In this document: positions 1-11,499 of the stretch, in pieces | Layout: every line of letters starts with the position of its first letter | Position numbering within the stretch: the stretch's first letter is position 1 | Source of the DNA: Cryptomeria japonica | Taxonomy: Eukaryota; Streptophyta; Pinopsida; Cupressales; Cupressaceae | Direction: 5' to 3' | Length of the DNA stretch: 64,000 nt | NCBI RefSeq assembly: GCF_030272615.1 | Contig: NC_081412.1 | Location: 144,002,247 to 144,066,246 of the forward strand | Position numbers and translations under genes: made by a program | Notes under the pieces: generated by a model | Database searches by the model: none | Told to the model about the DNA's origin: nothing | What the model saw: the letters and a program-made list of their open reading frames with translations, nothing else

Positions 1-465
1 ACGTGGTCAAATCGATGTGAAGAATAGGGAAATGACATGTTGACTTTTCTCCAAGTGTCACTTTCTCCAAGGTCAACAAGCACAAATGAGACAAAAACAA
101 ATCACTCTTTCCCTTTTATAGGCTAAATCAAAATTAGGGTTACGTGGAGAAATGTGTAAATTGCTCGTGGCATCTCATACAACCCTACCAAACATCATTC
201 TCAGGAGATGAATCAAATAATCGCATTCAACATAGCCAAAAAAATTACAATGCAATGAAATTTATCAAATTTATCCAAATCAAATCAACTGTTCAAAATT
301 TTTTATTCATCTCCTGAGGGGGCATTATCAACATCATTTATCAAATCTAGGGCATGACATGAAAATCTCAAAACAACATAAACACTGATCATAACCAAAT
401 CATGAAGACACATCATTTTCTTTGAATCAACATGTGCACACACGTCACTTCAAAGAGGGGCAAAA
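1..465 (+). other. 3' internal end of an off-window LTR element
   Basis: No gene is visible here. The stretch is AT-rich and ends in a purine-rich tract (AAAGAGGGGCAAAA, 452-465) directly before a TGTAGACG LTR start. That is the normal order of untranslated 3' end, polypurine tract and 3' LTR in a plus-strand LTR retrotransposon. The coding part of the element would lie left of the window. Assigning it to gypsy rather than copia is a guess from the LTR style. Confidence 0.5.
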
Positions 466-1434
466 TGTAGACGTATAAAAATGACAATATTCCTAAATGA
501 ATATTCAATGTTCATTTTATTCTTATTCCTCTATTTAGTTAAATCTAATTTAATTAAATCACCCACATTCTTCTATTTAATTAAATAAATTATTCAATTT
601 ATTTAGTTAAATTCACTTAAGCCCTTTATGTCGTTTAATTGAATAAATCATTTTATTTAATTATATCCCTTCTCCTTACTTTTTAATTAAATTTATATTT
701 AATTAATAGTTTACCCCAATTGAATAATTCTAATTTATTTAATTTCTCAACTTGCAACCAAATTGAAATAAAGCAATTTATTTTAATTAATCCTATTATC
801 CCTCATCCACTTGCATTTTCCTACATCTCCCACTTGCATCCTAACCCTATTCATAATTTCTTCTAGAATCCATCTAATCCTAATCAATTAACCTAAACCC
901 ATCCATTATCCCTTTTCCCTAAATTTGAAGAGGTCACTTCTCAAATTTAGAGTAAAGTCTTCAAAAGGCATTAAAGCCTTTATGCCTTCAACAAGCTAAC
1001 TTGTTGAATACCCCCAAATTTGGAAGGACTCTTACAAATTTATCCCCAAAGTCTTCAAACCATTAATGGTTAACTAACCCTTAGTGGCATGGTTAGAGAC
1101 TTTTTGACTAACTTAACCCTCATCTAACCCAAGGGTCTCATCCAGCATTCATTGCTTTGACCATGGTTATCCCTTTAACCTTTGCACAAGAGTTTACCCT
1201 TTGGGTAAAAGCTTTATCCATTGGATAACCCTAACCTAACCTTAACCCTTACCTCCTAAGGTAACCATGAGGTCTTCTCGAGCTTTTAGTGCTTCTTTCA
1301 TCTCCTCTCAAGCCATCTTATGTTGACAATTGTCACCATTTCATTGGTGAAAATTGTAAACATGGATTGATAACTTTCAATCCTGACCCTTGATTAACTC
1401 CTTCAATCTGGACCAACCATTACCCTATTTTTAC

Positions 1435-1443
1435 TATAAATAG
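1435..1443 (+). promoter_or_regulatory. LTR TATA box
   Basis: The sequence TATAAATAG lies about 970 bases into the LTR, followed by GAGCTCTC. This is a canonical plant TATA box in the expected place for an LTR (U3) promoter reading plus. Transcription would start about 30 bases downstream. Activity is not known. Confidence 0.5.
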
Positions 1444-1930
1444 AGCTCTCATTCCTCCATTTTAGGGATCCATGCAAGCTTTTAGTATCTCATTTATGCT
1501 CAAATTTATCAATACATCTAGCTTCTCTTTGTAATAGGAATTAATCTAATACGCATTTTAGACTATTTCCTTTATCATTAGCTTAAATCATTAACTATTA
1601 TATCATGTTAAGATAGTATTTCTACTAACCTTGTCATCTTATAATCTAGTTTACTTCATTTGTAAAATCATGCATATATAGGATGCATTTCATGCTAAAA
1701 TCAATCTAAAGCATCCCTCATTCTTGCATTTGTCATCCCTAAGTCACTTTGCTCAGTGATCTGAGAGCAAAGGCATTTGCTTGAGGGACCTTGTGAGATA
1801 GAGAACCATGGAACCTACCTTGGAAAGTTGAGTCATTCTTCATGACTCCATAACTTGCACCAAGAAGTCCTGTGGGTGTGTGGACAAGTCTCTTTGAAAA
1901 CATTTTTCACATTTTAAGTTTCATCGACCC

Positions 1931-2408
1931 TGTGAGATTTTGCCAAGATCAAGAGCTCAATGAAATGTACAAAATAGAGACACAATATAGGACAAGAATA
2001 AACTGTATTCTCATCAATAGAAAATGATCAATAATAATTACATACAATGTAGATGAGCTTGCTTATATAGGCAAGGCTAGGGATATGTGAGCACACAAAC
2101 ATGACATGTGGTTCAATAAGAAACAAGAGTAGGTAGGAAATAGGTGTGGGTAGGTAGGAGAAATAATATAATAGTCCACATGAGGTGGATCACCCACCGA
2201 AGGTGGAATTATCACTCCACAATAAGTGGATATGATAAAGTAGTAACAAGATCAACACCATAAAAGGTGGAATTTCTCCTACACACACTATCCCAATGTG
2301 GCACAAACACCCAAGTGTCTCATACCCAGACTACTATGAAATGCATTTCCTAAGTAAACTTAAGTATAGTGTAATAATATCCATGATGAATAATTATTTA
2401 CACCAACA
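1931..2408 (-). repeat. Copia1 3' LTR
   Basis: This LTR matches 6464-6942 almost base for base, with scattered substitutions only. It begins TGTGAG and ends CCAACA on the plus strand. The G-rich polypurine tract of the minus-strand element (seen as CCCCCCCTTAAG, 2409-2420) follows directly, which fixes the orientation. Confidence 0.9.
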
Positions 2409-2632
2409 CCCCCCCTTAAGTGCAACTTAGGGGAATGCACTTAAGTCTACAATGCAACTAAGCAATGCAAGATGGGTCCCAGCTATGAGGCCATGTTAGG
2501 TACCCATGTACAAATGCAAATGCATGCAAACCAATGCAATGAAATCTCTCACAAAGTGGGGAAAGAGAGAAAAACCCAATGGGAAAAAACCCTCCCCCAA
2601 AATAGAGATGAAAAACTAGATACAAAGAACTC

Positions 2633-4909
2633 TCATAGAAGTATGTGAAGGACAAAACCCCATGTGAGGAAAAAGTCCCCCCCATATGAGAGAAGAAGAG
2701 AAGCTAGGAAGCCCCCCCTCAATGTGGAATCTACACCAATGATAGAAGCTCGATGTATGAAGAAACTACTCCACGAACGTCGAACAACATTCCTCCCCTT
2801 AGGAAGAAACAAAACCAAAAGTGTATCCATGAAGTCTCCCCAATCATGAAGGGAAGATGTATGAAAAAAACTCATGATGAAAGGAATCTCTGAAAACTGC
2901 TCAAGTGTCCCCATGTCGATGCTGAAAGATACCCCTTTCAAAGGTGGTAAACTGTGCCACACTGCTGAAAAAGGCACTCCAAGATCTAGTGGAGATGGAT
3001 GTAGAACATGTCCCAAAGACTCAAATGTCTCCTCAAAAAATAAAGAGACCTCCTCCAACTGTTATACACAAGCATCCACAATCATGTCAACCTCTAAAGA
3101 TTGATCATGTAGAGAATGCACAAGAGGGTCAGAGTGTTCCCTCACAACAATTGAAGAAGGATCACCTTCATCAAAGAGAAGATGAATGTCATCAATGATG
3201 TCTCCCAAATCTGCAATGTAGGATTCCACAAACAAACCTGTAATATATGTCAAGTAATCATCCCATGAATATGAAGCTGGAAGACAATAAATATCCTACT
3301 GCACTGAATCACATGAAGGAAAAACTGTCGCACTATTCGCATCATCAGGTGCAATAGGTGATGTGATATCAATATGAGGAGATGAAATACAAGGCTCAAG
3401 AACGGGTTCACATGTGAGAATCCCCACGTTCAAGTGTCCAAAGTTCTCCTCAAAATCTGAACCATCACAAGAAGTGTGATCATAATGTGTAGAATCATCA
3501 AATGTGAAATCATCATCATCAACAAAAGTTGAAAAGGAGTATAACCAAGATGCATGATCAACCACCCTAGTCGCAATGATAGCTCTAGTCTCCAAGTCTC
3601 TAATGAAAACTCAGTCAGGTGTGAACTCCACAACTCTCTTAGTTGCGCCATGTGTGATTTGATAGATAGAAAGGAGATTGTTTGTCAAGTGGGGTACACA
3701 CAACACATCATTGAAGGAGTTATCCCCAATGTCAATAGATCCTTTCCCAATCACATCCATGTATGTATGATTTCCCATCAAAATCTGTGGCATGGTGCAA
3801 GGCTCAAATGTAGAGAACATAGATTGTGAAGATGCCATATGATGAGAAGCCCCTAAATCTAGAAGCCATCTCTCTGAATTATGACTAATAGTAGCACATA
3901 GAGCTTTTCCTTTTCTTGTCCCAAAAGAGTGAGTCTTCCCACTTGTAGAAGCCATGAATGCTTTCCCTTTTCCTTTTGAATGTGAGGAAATGGAAGTTGA
4001 TGAATCATCCTTCTTGTAGACTTTAGTTAAATCAGTGCTATGTTTTTTGATGATATGTGTGAGCTCATCAATCTTCTTAGAATGGCAACGATGTTCCTCA
4101 TGACCAATCTTTTTACAATAAGCACAAGTAGGTCTCTCCCTCTTTGGTGAATTATCTCTCTTGGAAGAGGATTAATCTCCTTGTTGTGGAGAAGATGATG
4201 CTTTTTCTTTAGGCTTTGATTGCCATTTCTTCTTGTTTGAGTTGTCCTTTCCTTGATTTCCTTTGTTCCCTTGATTTGCCACTAATGCTTGAGACTTAGA
4301 AGCCTTAAGAATGCCCATGCTTATCAACTTAGTTTGTTCCATCATCAACATTTCATTGAAAGCATCAAATGTAGGCATTTTGTAGCTTGAACCCATTGTC
4401 ATCCTATGGGTTTGGAAACTAGAAACAAATGTTGCATATTCTTGTGGAAGCTTGCCTATCAAGTTGAATATCAATTGAGTATCCTTTTTATCAATGCCAC
4501 AATCTTTGAGTTGTGCCCTCAACTCATTTGCCTTAGTGACATAATCTTGTATAGTATCAAAGTTCTTGGGATCTAACATGGTGAGATCACTATCAATTTG
4601 ATATCCCCTAATCTCATCAACTTGACCATACAAGTCTTGAAACTTTTGCCAAGCATGCTTGATTAGAGTACATTTCTCAATATGAAAAATGAGATCCTTT
4701 GATACATACTTTCTTAAGGTACCAATTGCCATGATATTTTTAGTGAGCCAATCCAAGTGACCAACTGGATCAACCTTAGAATCAGCGGGAGCAACAATAG
4801 TTCCATCAATGTAATGAGTGAGTCCTTTTTCCATAAGTTTACTCCATGCATCAATTTTCCAAGTAGCATAATTATGTGGAGTTAAGAGAGGAAACTTAGA
4901 AGAACCCAT
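2633..4909 (-). pseudogene. Copia1 gag-protease-unknown polyprotein (broken)
   Basis: One reading frame of about 759 codons runs from the ATG at 4909 (MGSSKF) to 2633. Residues 1-230 resemble the copia gag (UBN2-type) domain, with the typical LTPHNYATWK start. A CCHC zinc knuckle (CAYCKKIGHEEHRC) is coded near 4085-4125. The protease follows with the motif LLDLGASHHM, where DLG stands in place of the usual DSG. Instead of integrase, about 330 codons of acidic and then hydrophobic sequence follow, which I do not recognise. The frame is cut by stops near 4172, 3611, 3278 and 3059. Each could come from CAA, CAG or CGA by one C-to-T change. No frameshift is needed, which suggests the unknown part was once translated. 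A start at 4939 is possible but less likely. Confidence 0.7.
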
Positions 4910-6451
4910 AGCAGCAAAAAGAAAGGAACACAAGAGCACAAAAGCACAAGAGACACCCCCCCAAATTCACTCAATCAAAGTACCCCCCCAAAGTGATGAT
5001 TTTGGCACTTTATACTTAGTGCAATTACAATGAGCCACTTGCAAAACAAGGCAAAGTGGACTTATGATGCAAATTTTACAACTTCTCAAATGAGATACAA
5101 GAGAATTCAATCAATAGTGCAATGAATCTAACTAAGATTCAAGCAAATATACAAGTACCAAGAGAGCCAAAATGGCCAAAGTCTAAAAGTACAATTTCTA
5201 CTTACAATGGCATCAATCTGATAGCATCATGTTAAAGTAGACAAAAAAATACGCACTTTCAAAAAAAATGGCACTTGAAAAGGAGGTCGTATGACCCCAA
5301 ATGAAGCCTCTGAAGTTGCAAAAACTGGGATTACTTAGGTACAGTCACCAAAAACTGCATTTTCTGAAAAATAAGTGCATCAAAATCAAAAAAATTCTTC
5401 ACCACTGTGGAGAGCACAAAATTCTAGCCCATTTCAAAAAAAATTGCTCGAAAAAAGGAGCAAAAATGAGCAAGTTATGGTCATTTGAAGTTCAACTGCA
5501 AAATCAAAAATGCAAATGAGAGGGGCCTGCAAAAATTTTGAAAAATGCTAATGTGGCGCTGATGTCAACAATTCACTATGTTAAATTTGACGGTCGTATG
5601 ACCGTCGCAAAAACTTCGCCTCCCTGCTGACTGGGCGTCCGTACTGTACGGACTGATGATGTGGCAGATGACTATGCAGTACAGATGCTGACGTGGCACT
5701 GTACGATGGTGTACGAAAATCTGATGTGGCTGATGATGTGGCAGCCATACGGATCTGACGTGTACTGGTTGTACCCGCGGGCCAGTGGCCGCCTGCGACG
5801 TGGCGGATGCGGGTCCTCCGGTCTGGGTGGTCATCGACGAAGCGGGAGAGACCGGTGGGCCCGGGCACTGCCGGAGGCGGTCAGAGGTGTTTTGGTGGTC
5901 ACCGGAGAGGAGGAGGCTATCGGCACGGAGGGCGAAGACCAGTGTCGAGAGGAGCCGGCATGGCGGTGGGCATCGGCGGCGGCATGGCTCTCGGCGTGAG
6001 CGGAAGGTACACTGCAGCAGCAACACGGGCGACGGTGGGTACAGGCGCGCAGACCTGCAAGCTACGATATGGGGTCACAGGGGGGGTTTGCGGACCCCCG
6101 AAAAAGCACTTTTTGATTTTTTTTTTTTTTTTTGAATTTTTTCGAAATTTTTCAATTTTTTTTTTTTTGATTTTTGATTTTTTGAAAAAAATTTCAGAAA
6201 ATGAAATTTGTTTTTATTTTGAAAAATATATAAAAAAATTTCGAAATCCGTACGATTATAGCAAAATTGGCGAAAAAAATTTTCTCACCAAAATAGACCA
6301 ACTTTATAACCAAAATTCATGGAAACGGCCTTCTGGACGCAATGGCGAGGTCGAATCTAGTCTAGGACGCCTCCAAAAGATGTTGCTCCTCAGATCTACC
6401 TCTTGACGTCGCAATAATGCCTCTTCAAGACGAATCAATGAAGCCCCAATA
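4910..6451 (-). other. Copia1 5' leader with GC-rich, hairpin-rich segment
   Basis: This untranslated leader of about 1.5 kb lies between primer site and gag. It is long for a 5 kb element. The segment 5560-6080 is strikingly GC-rich against AT-rich surroundings and is followed by long T runs (6113-6190). Open frames of 95-199 codons occur here on both strands, but they overlap one another, show no known domain and follow from the high GC, so I do not call genes. Perfect inverted repeats occur at 5589-5606 and 5637-5653. RNA packaging or dimerisation is a possible role (inference). Confidence 0.6.
5589..5653 (-). other. pair of perfect short hairpins in Copia1 leader
   Basis: Positions 5589-5606 form a perfect 7-bp stem GACGGTC/GACCGTC with loop GTAT. 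Positions 5637-5653 form a perfect 8-bp stem GTCCGTAC/GTACGGAC with a one-base spacer. A related GGTCGTATGACC palindrome lies at 5285-5296. Such stems in a retroelement leader could fold in the RNA, but no function is shown. Confidence 0.5.
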
Positions 6452-6463
6452 GCTCTGATACCA
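6452..6463 (-). other. Copia1 primer binding site
   Basis: On the minus strand this reads TGGTATCAGAGC, the standard plant primer site complementary to the 3' end of initiator-methionine tRNA. It directly follows the 5' LTR end. It marks where reverse transcription would start and proves that the element reads on the minus strand. Confidence 0.9.
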
Positions 6464-6942
6464 TGTGAGATTTTGCCAAGATCAAGAGCTCAACGAAATG
6501 TACAAAATAGAGACACAATATAGGACAAGAATAAACTATATTCTCATCAATAGAAAATGATCAATAATAATTACATACAATGTAGATGAGCTTGCTTATA
6601 TAGGCAAGGCTAGGGATATGTGAGCACACAAACATGACATGTGGCTCAATAAGAAACAAGAGTAGGTAGGAAATAGGTGTGAGTAGGTAGGAGAAATAAT
6701 ATAATAGTCCACATAAGGTGGATCACCCACCAAAGGTGGAATTATCACTCTAACAATAAGTGGATATGATAAAGTAGTAACAAGATCAACACCATAAAAG
6801 GTGGAATTTCTCCTACACACATTATCCCAATGTGGCACAAACACCCAAGTGTCTCATACCCAAACTACTATGAAATGCATTTCCTAAGTAAACTTAAGTA
6901 TAGTGTAATAATATCCATGATGAATAATAATTTACACCAACA
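6464..6942 (-). repeat. Copia1 5' LTR
   Basis: This is the partner of 1931-2408. It is flanked on the right by GACCC (6943-6947), matching GACCC at 1926-1930. The primer site abuts its left edge. The small number of differences from the other LTR points to a fairly recent insertion. Confidence 0.9.
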
Positions 6943-6962
6943 GACCCGCTTTTCCCGCACAC

Positions 6963-7151
6963 AAGAAGATGTGTATAACCTATTCTCAAAAGTTCAACCT
7001 ATTTTTTTTAGGACCAGGTAGAACATATCCACCTTGGTCCTCTGAATTTTTCACCGTCAAAAGATGAACTTGTTCGTTGTTGTCAACATTGTCAGATTTC
7101 CTGAGTAAAACTCCTACACTTGTTTCCTACACATAGAAAGAGAGGAAAAGA
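6963..7151 (-). other. family A leader fragment (unit A')
   Basis: This stretch matches 20663-20834, the leader next to the other family A LTR, from AAGAAGATG through the CTCCTACAC block. It is non-coding. Its place left of LTR 7152-7884 means this LTR has leader on one side and a 3' internal end on the other, as at the junction of two head-to-tail elements sharing one LTR. The rest of this unit lies left of the inserted LTR at 466-6962, outside the window. Confidence 0.5.
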
Positions 7152-7884
7152 TGTTGGGAATAGAGTTTTGCCCTAGGTTAAATCATGGTTTTGGAACTAA
7201 CCATGAAATTGAATTTATAAATATAATATAATACTTTCCTTTTGAGGGAAAGGCTACAAATGCTTGAAATAATAATGTATACCTTGATGAAGTTTTGTTT
7301 GACCTTCACAAAGGCTTTAGGGTTTCATGTAGGATGTCTTCATAAAACATTGATCATGGATGCCATATTCAATACTTTAAATTGACTTCACTTCTACTCC
7401 AATGCTTTACTGAATGATTGATTACTTTCTCACTTGAATTTAATTTTGCCAAAGTGTAATTGAGATCTTTATTTTGGTTAGACCTTTCAAGTGAGAGGGG
7501 TAGACCTCCTTTTATACTTTTCTACCTACAAATCAAATTGAATTTTTGGAACGGTCTGACACATGATCCAAATTCTTGCTCATGTGTGATGACCATTGTG
7601 AGGCCCCATTTTAGGGCTTGATTAAGAGGACTAAGTAATAATATGCCTTGGTCCTAATTTAGAACCAAGGCAACCCTCTTGATTTAGAACTAGGGAATAC
7701 CACACCCTTGTCCTAAAAATTAAAGACTCCATAATGGGGTGAAAACAGGGAAGATAGTGAGAATGTAGGGTAGATAAGTTGTATGAGTAGAATTAGCATT
7801 GCAATCAAGCCTAGAAAGTCGGAATGCCAAAGTGAGGCCTAGGTAAGGACAAAATTCTAAGTGAGTACAATTTAGGACGATACA
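7152..7884 (-). repeat. family A LTR (3' LTR of element A)
   Basis: On the plus strand it runs from TGTTGGGAA to GATACA. It aligns along its length with 20835-21481, including shared blocks such as CTTTCCTTTTGAGGGAAAG and GTGAGGCCCCATTTTAGGGC. The C-run after its right end is the complement of a polypurine tract, which makes this the 3' LTR of a minus-strand element. Confidence 0.65.
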
Positions 7885-8895
7885 TTTAGCCCCCACTTTA
7901 GCAGGAGTATGAGACCAAGAATACTCATGATAAAGCACAAACTTGTATTGAATTTTTTTTACGAAGATATCAAAGGGACAAGACACTAAGCCCCCAAGAA
8001 CTTTAGGATCTCGCTACTCTAATATCGAGATAAAAGGGACAATATAAGAAAGGAGAAGGAGAGAGAACATGAATGTACTAGAGCCTAGTAATATTTTCTT
8101 ACTATGAGTCATGAAGAAGAAAAATACCAATTTACAAAATAAAAGGCTCAATTTGCAAAGTAAGTTGAGTATCGAAAACATGTCATGGTGTGTGCATAAA
8201 GTGTAACATTGAGCGGAGTGTATGCCCCCATGTTAAAGAAATTACATACACCTTATCAGGAGCAATCTGGCCCAATTGCTTTAAGGTAACGTGCATCCAA
8301 AAGAAAATCATGTTACCACAATGAGATGCCCCTAAGAAAGAACAAATCAAAGGATAATGGTCACAAAACATATATGACAAAGCACATAAGGGATCCACTA
8401 ACTCTGGGGTCAGTATGTGCTTAGGATAAATAATGTATATTGATAATATTTGTATTGAATTGACCTCATCCCCCAAAGGTAGTGAAACTACAAACACAAT
8501 GGAAGAAGAGAACATGTGTCTTTTTGAGTCAGCATGGAAGAGACCAAAAAGAGATCTCAATGCTTTGTAGTGTCCCTAAGTAGACAACACAAGGTACATC
8601 ATATAGAAGAAAGGAGACAAATAGAAGAATTTCACAATAGATTCGGTCTCTTTATTACCTTGGTTCAATGGAGTAACAAGGGTCATCCAAAGAGATCCTA
8701 ACATAACACAAAAACATACCAAGCAGCACATCATGGGGGAAACACATAAAAAACAAACAAACACACAAGAGAGGATCTACGACACAAATGAAGCTAATAG
8801 AGAAAATCATCCACCTCCCAATATTCTTGAACATCATTTAGGGATAGTGGACAAGATGCAATAGGAGCCACTTTGGGCACAGAAGATGGAGCTAT
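7885..8895 (-). other. 3' non-coding part of element A
   Basis: The stretch starts with the polypurine complement TTTAGCCCCCACTTTAGC. The same kind of sequence follows the family C LTR at 48689, so both are 3' internal ends. No frame here shows a retrotransposon domain. Short open frames (for example 8183-8560) look incidental. Reverse transcriptase would normally be found nearby, and it is absent. Confidence 0.5.
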
Positions 8896-10117
8896 TGTTG
8901 AATGTTCTTATACACAAGACAACTAAGAGGGGGGGAGTGAATCGGAGTTTCACATAACTTCACAATCTTTTTCCTTAAATAAAATCCAAAAGAAGAACTT
9001 TATTATTTAATCCATAGAAAGATGTGAGCATGAAAGAACATAAAAAGAAGAACACGTCATATACAATGAAACACCATATTTGACGTGGAAAACCCTGTTA
9101 AGGGAAAAACCATGGATAATATTATTCTTAATATATGAACACATGTTAGGGTGACATTGGTTAAGGTGTTTTTTACAAAGAAAGGCCCATTTCCAAAGGG
9201 CTCACTACCCAAAAGAAAGAAAGAAAGAAAGGCTCACTATCGGAGGTCTCACTACCTAGATGAAGAAGAATAAAAGAGAATAAATCCACCACTGATACAC
9301 CTTTGCAATCATAAGATCTATAGATACCTTCGGCTCACTGCTTCTTGTAGCTAACACATGAAGGTCCATACTTCTCAACAAGGAGATAGATCCTCTTTCA
9401 TACACCTTCATCGCATACACTGATACACATATGTCATGACTCATACTTCCTTACTGATCTTCATCCTGAATAAATTATCCTTTATTTTTACCATCCTTAT
9501 ATATACAAAATCTCCCAAGGTCGGCTAAGCATCTTAACCAAACACAATTAAAATGAGGTCGACACTAAACATTCATGCGATGGAAAAGAATATAAATTGG
9601 ACCACAACACATCTTAACTGAGACCAAAATAAATATCATACACATTACACATCGATCCATAATCATCGGAGAAATAATGTGAAGTTTAAACACCCGAGGT
9701 CGACTAAACCTAGAATAAACACCATTGAACTTTGAAACTATGCCTCTAAAGCCCAATAAATCATGTCAAATGATTAGAATGAAGCTAAGTACATTACCAA
9801 CTTATCTCCAAAACCACAATACCAGAAACCATAATGTGGAGACATGTGGAGCATGCATTTCACATGTGAATAATGTCAAACGTCGTCACACACTAGTGAA
9901 CACACTTTCCATTGCACTACAATCTGAAGCACCAAATCCTGAATCTAGTCTCTCTAAACACTACTTAACATATCCAAACCAAATGAATAGATGTTCAATA
10001 TAGAAGAAATGCAGAGCAAAACTCTCAGCACAACTGCACAAGAAACTCAATATCAACTATGCCAACTAGTTAGTAATGACAAACAAAGCATGTTGATATC
10101 AATGACAACACACCAAC
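8896..10117 (-). repeat. solo-like copia LTR inside element A
   Basis: It starts TGTTGAATG and shortly after carries the AACTAAGAGGGGGGG...GTGAATCGG block seen near the start of the other copia LTRs here. It probably ends at CACCAACA near 10117, after an ATCAATGACAAC block also shared with those LTRs. At about 1.2 kb it has the same length as the Copia2 and Copia4 LTRs. No internal region follows, so it is probably a solo LTR left by LTR-LTR recombination. The right end is uncertain because no clean target duplication was found (GCTAT on the left). Confidence 0.5.
9211..9231. repeat. AAAG microsatellite
   Basis: About five copies of AAAG/GAAA occur in a row inside the solo-like LTR. This is a simple repeat with no function implied. 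Confidence 0.7.
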
Positions 10118-10521
10118 AACTCATTCTTTTGAAACTTTCAACAACTACTGAAAGTTCCAAACAAGGATCATGTTCTAATGATGAGTCACTTTGTCCGTCA
10201 CTAGGAGATAGAGTTAATGCTTCTGAAAAATGTGAAGCTAAATCATGATTAACATCAACAAGCTTATACATATCATCAGATCCATTAGAATCAACATTGT
10301 TAGTATGAACAACATCATCATCCATATCATCATCTATATTACTAAAAATAGGATTTGTAATGATCATTATTCGTAAGCATTTTTAATCATGGTGATTTAA
10401 GTTGAACTTCCTCCCTAGGGTTAGGCGAAGGTTGGACATATGGGATCAAGTCAACATTTGGTGTCTTCGGGGAGGAACTGGTTTGGGAAGCAAGCTCATG
10501 AGCCTTGGCATGATGTCTTCA
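10118..10521 (-). pseudogene. element A acidic tail, fragment
   Basis: A minus-strand frame from 10367 leftward codes for an acidic, aspartate- and serine-rich stretch (SNIDDDMDDDVVHTN). It lies downstream of the protease-like part. It could be the end of the same polyprotein or an acidic spacer. No catalytic motif is present. The frame runs on into the solo-like LTR and is broken by that insertion. Confidence 0.35.
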
Positions 10522-11400
10522 TCAGTGTTCACTCACACAACAATTCATTTTAGTTTTAGCCAAGACTTGTGAAGGTTGAAGATCAATGGACATATGCTTC
10601 TTGTCTTCTTTTAAAGGAGGACGACCGAGAGAAACCCTACTAGGTTGAGTCATAGAATATGCCAAATGTTTTTCTTTGTAAGATGTGGGAGGTGGGAATA
10701 AGGCATATATAGGAGGAGTAGAAGGAATAGGAAGAATCCTAGGTCCATTATGAAGAGGAGGAATATCCATAGTTATAGGATCTCTAGACTTATTCCTTGG
10801 CATGATCATCTCATTTTTCCTCTTCTGATTAGATAAGAAATTGATGTTATTTCGAGGTTTAAGAGGTTTAGGTTGTTGAAGCCAAAAGTAATCAAGAGTG
10901 AAATTACCACACTTCGATGTGGGTTGGTAAAGGCTATGATTAATTGTCATGATAGTGCCATTATGAGAGAATTTCAAACATTTATGGATTGTAGAAGGTA
11001 TAGCTTTCATGGAGGAAAGCCAAGGATGTCCCAGCTTCACACAAAACTAATTCGATGTAGGAATAATAACAAAATTTGCATCTAAGAACTTAGTACCAAC
11101 CTCAACAAGGAGAGTAATAGAACCAATAGTAGGGCAATATAAACCATCATACACCTTGAACACAACATCAGATTTATCATATGTAACTTGATGAAATTAT
11201 TAAATATAAATATATTCTTTAGTAATCACATTCACCATACACACTGGATTAGTGAGCACCCCTTGTAAGAGTTTGTCTTTGATCTTCAGAGAGATATATA
11301 ATGAGCCATCAAGTGCAACAATAGTCTCACTATGATCAAAAGTGATGCATAGGTCTTTAGGAGGTATAGGTTTATCAACAAGATTCACAACATTGTTAGA
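10522..11400 (-). pseudogene. element A retropepsin-like protease (broken)
   Basis: Two minus-strand pieces (11388-11200 and 11040-10522) together resemble the aspartic protease of plant gypsy elements. The conserved downstream box appears as KLGHPWLSSMKAIPSTIH, like the usual LGRPW...K.VPS.LH. The active-site block near 11250 reads VLTNPVCMVNVIT, where families of this kind normally have an Asp-containing DG/DNG motif. The catalytic aspartate therefore seems lost. Stops separate the pieces. The following 150 residues are proline- and lysine-rich and of unknown role. Reverse transcriptase should follow but does not. Confidence 0.55.
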
Positions 11401-11499
11401 TTACATACCAAGGTCATTGGGAGAAAATACAAGAGAGTTGAAATCAACAAAATTAGTAGAGTGAGAAGGCAAAGGATTGGTGAAGATTTGGAGGATCTA

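Larger units (their letters stand above)
1931..6942 (-). mobile_element. Copia1: non-autonomous Ty1/copia-type LTR element
   Basis: This is a complete element on the minus strand. Its two LTRs of 478 and 479 bases are nearly identical, begin TGTGAG and end CCAACA, and are flanked by the perfect 5-bp target duplication GACCC (1926-1930 and 6943-6947). The primer site TGGTATCAGAGC abuts the 5' LTR, and a G-run polypurine tract abuts the 3' LTR. The interior holds a 1.5 kb leader and one long frame with a copia gag and a protease. No integrase, reverse transcriptase or RNase H is recognisable, so the element would depend on enzymes made elsewhere. The closest general concept I know is the gag-only (TR-GAG) type of plant element. 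Confidence 0.85.
466..6962 (+). repeat. 3' LTR of an off-window LTR element, split by Copia1
   Basis: The LTR starts TGTAGACG after a polypurine tract and probably ends in CGCACA near 6962. Copia1 (1931-6942) splits it. Without Copia1 and its duplicated GACCC, the LTR is about 1.48 kb. It contains a TATA box near 1435. Right of about 6963 the sequence matches the leader of gypsy family A, so this element inserted into such a leader. The exact right end is inferred, because no second LTR is in the window for comparison. Confidence 0.55.

Noticed and set aside
2664-3198. Plus-strand frames of 61-84 codons
   Set aside because: They overlap the longer, indel-free minus-strand polyprotein frame of Copia1, which is linked to gag and protease.
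5565-6406. Overlapping open frames of 95-199 codons on both strands in the GC-rich block
   Set aside because: They overlap in several frames, follow from high GC (few stops), have no recognisable domain and lie in a retroelement leader.
7152-7884. Plus-strand orientation for family A LTR (purine tract GAGAGGAAAAGA on its left)
   Set aside because: The G-rich tract on the right (minus strand), and gag and protease reading minus, fit the minus orientation better. The left purine run is part of the leader, which is shared with other units.
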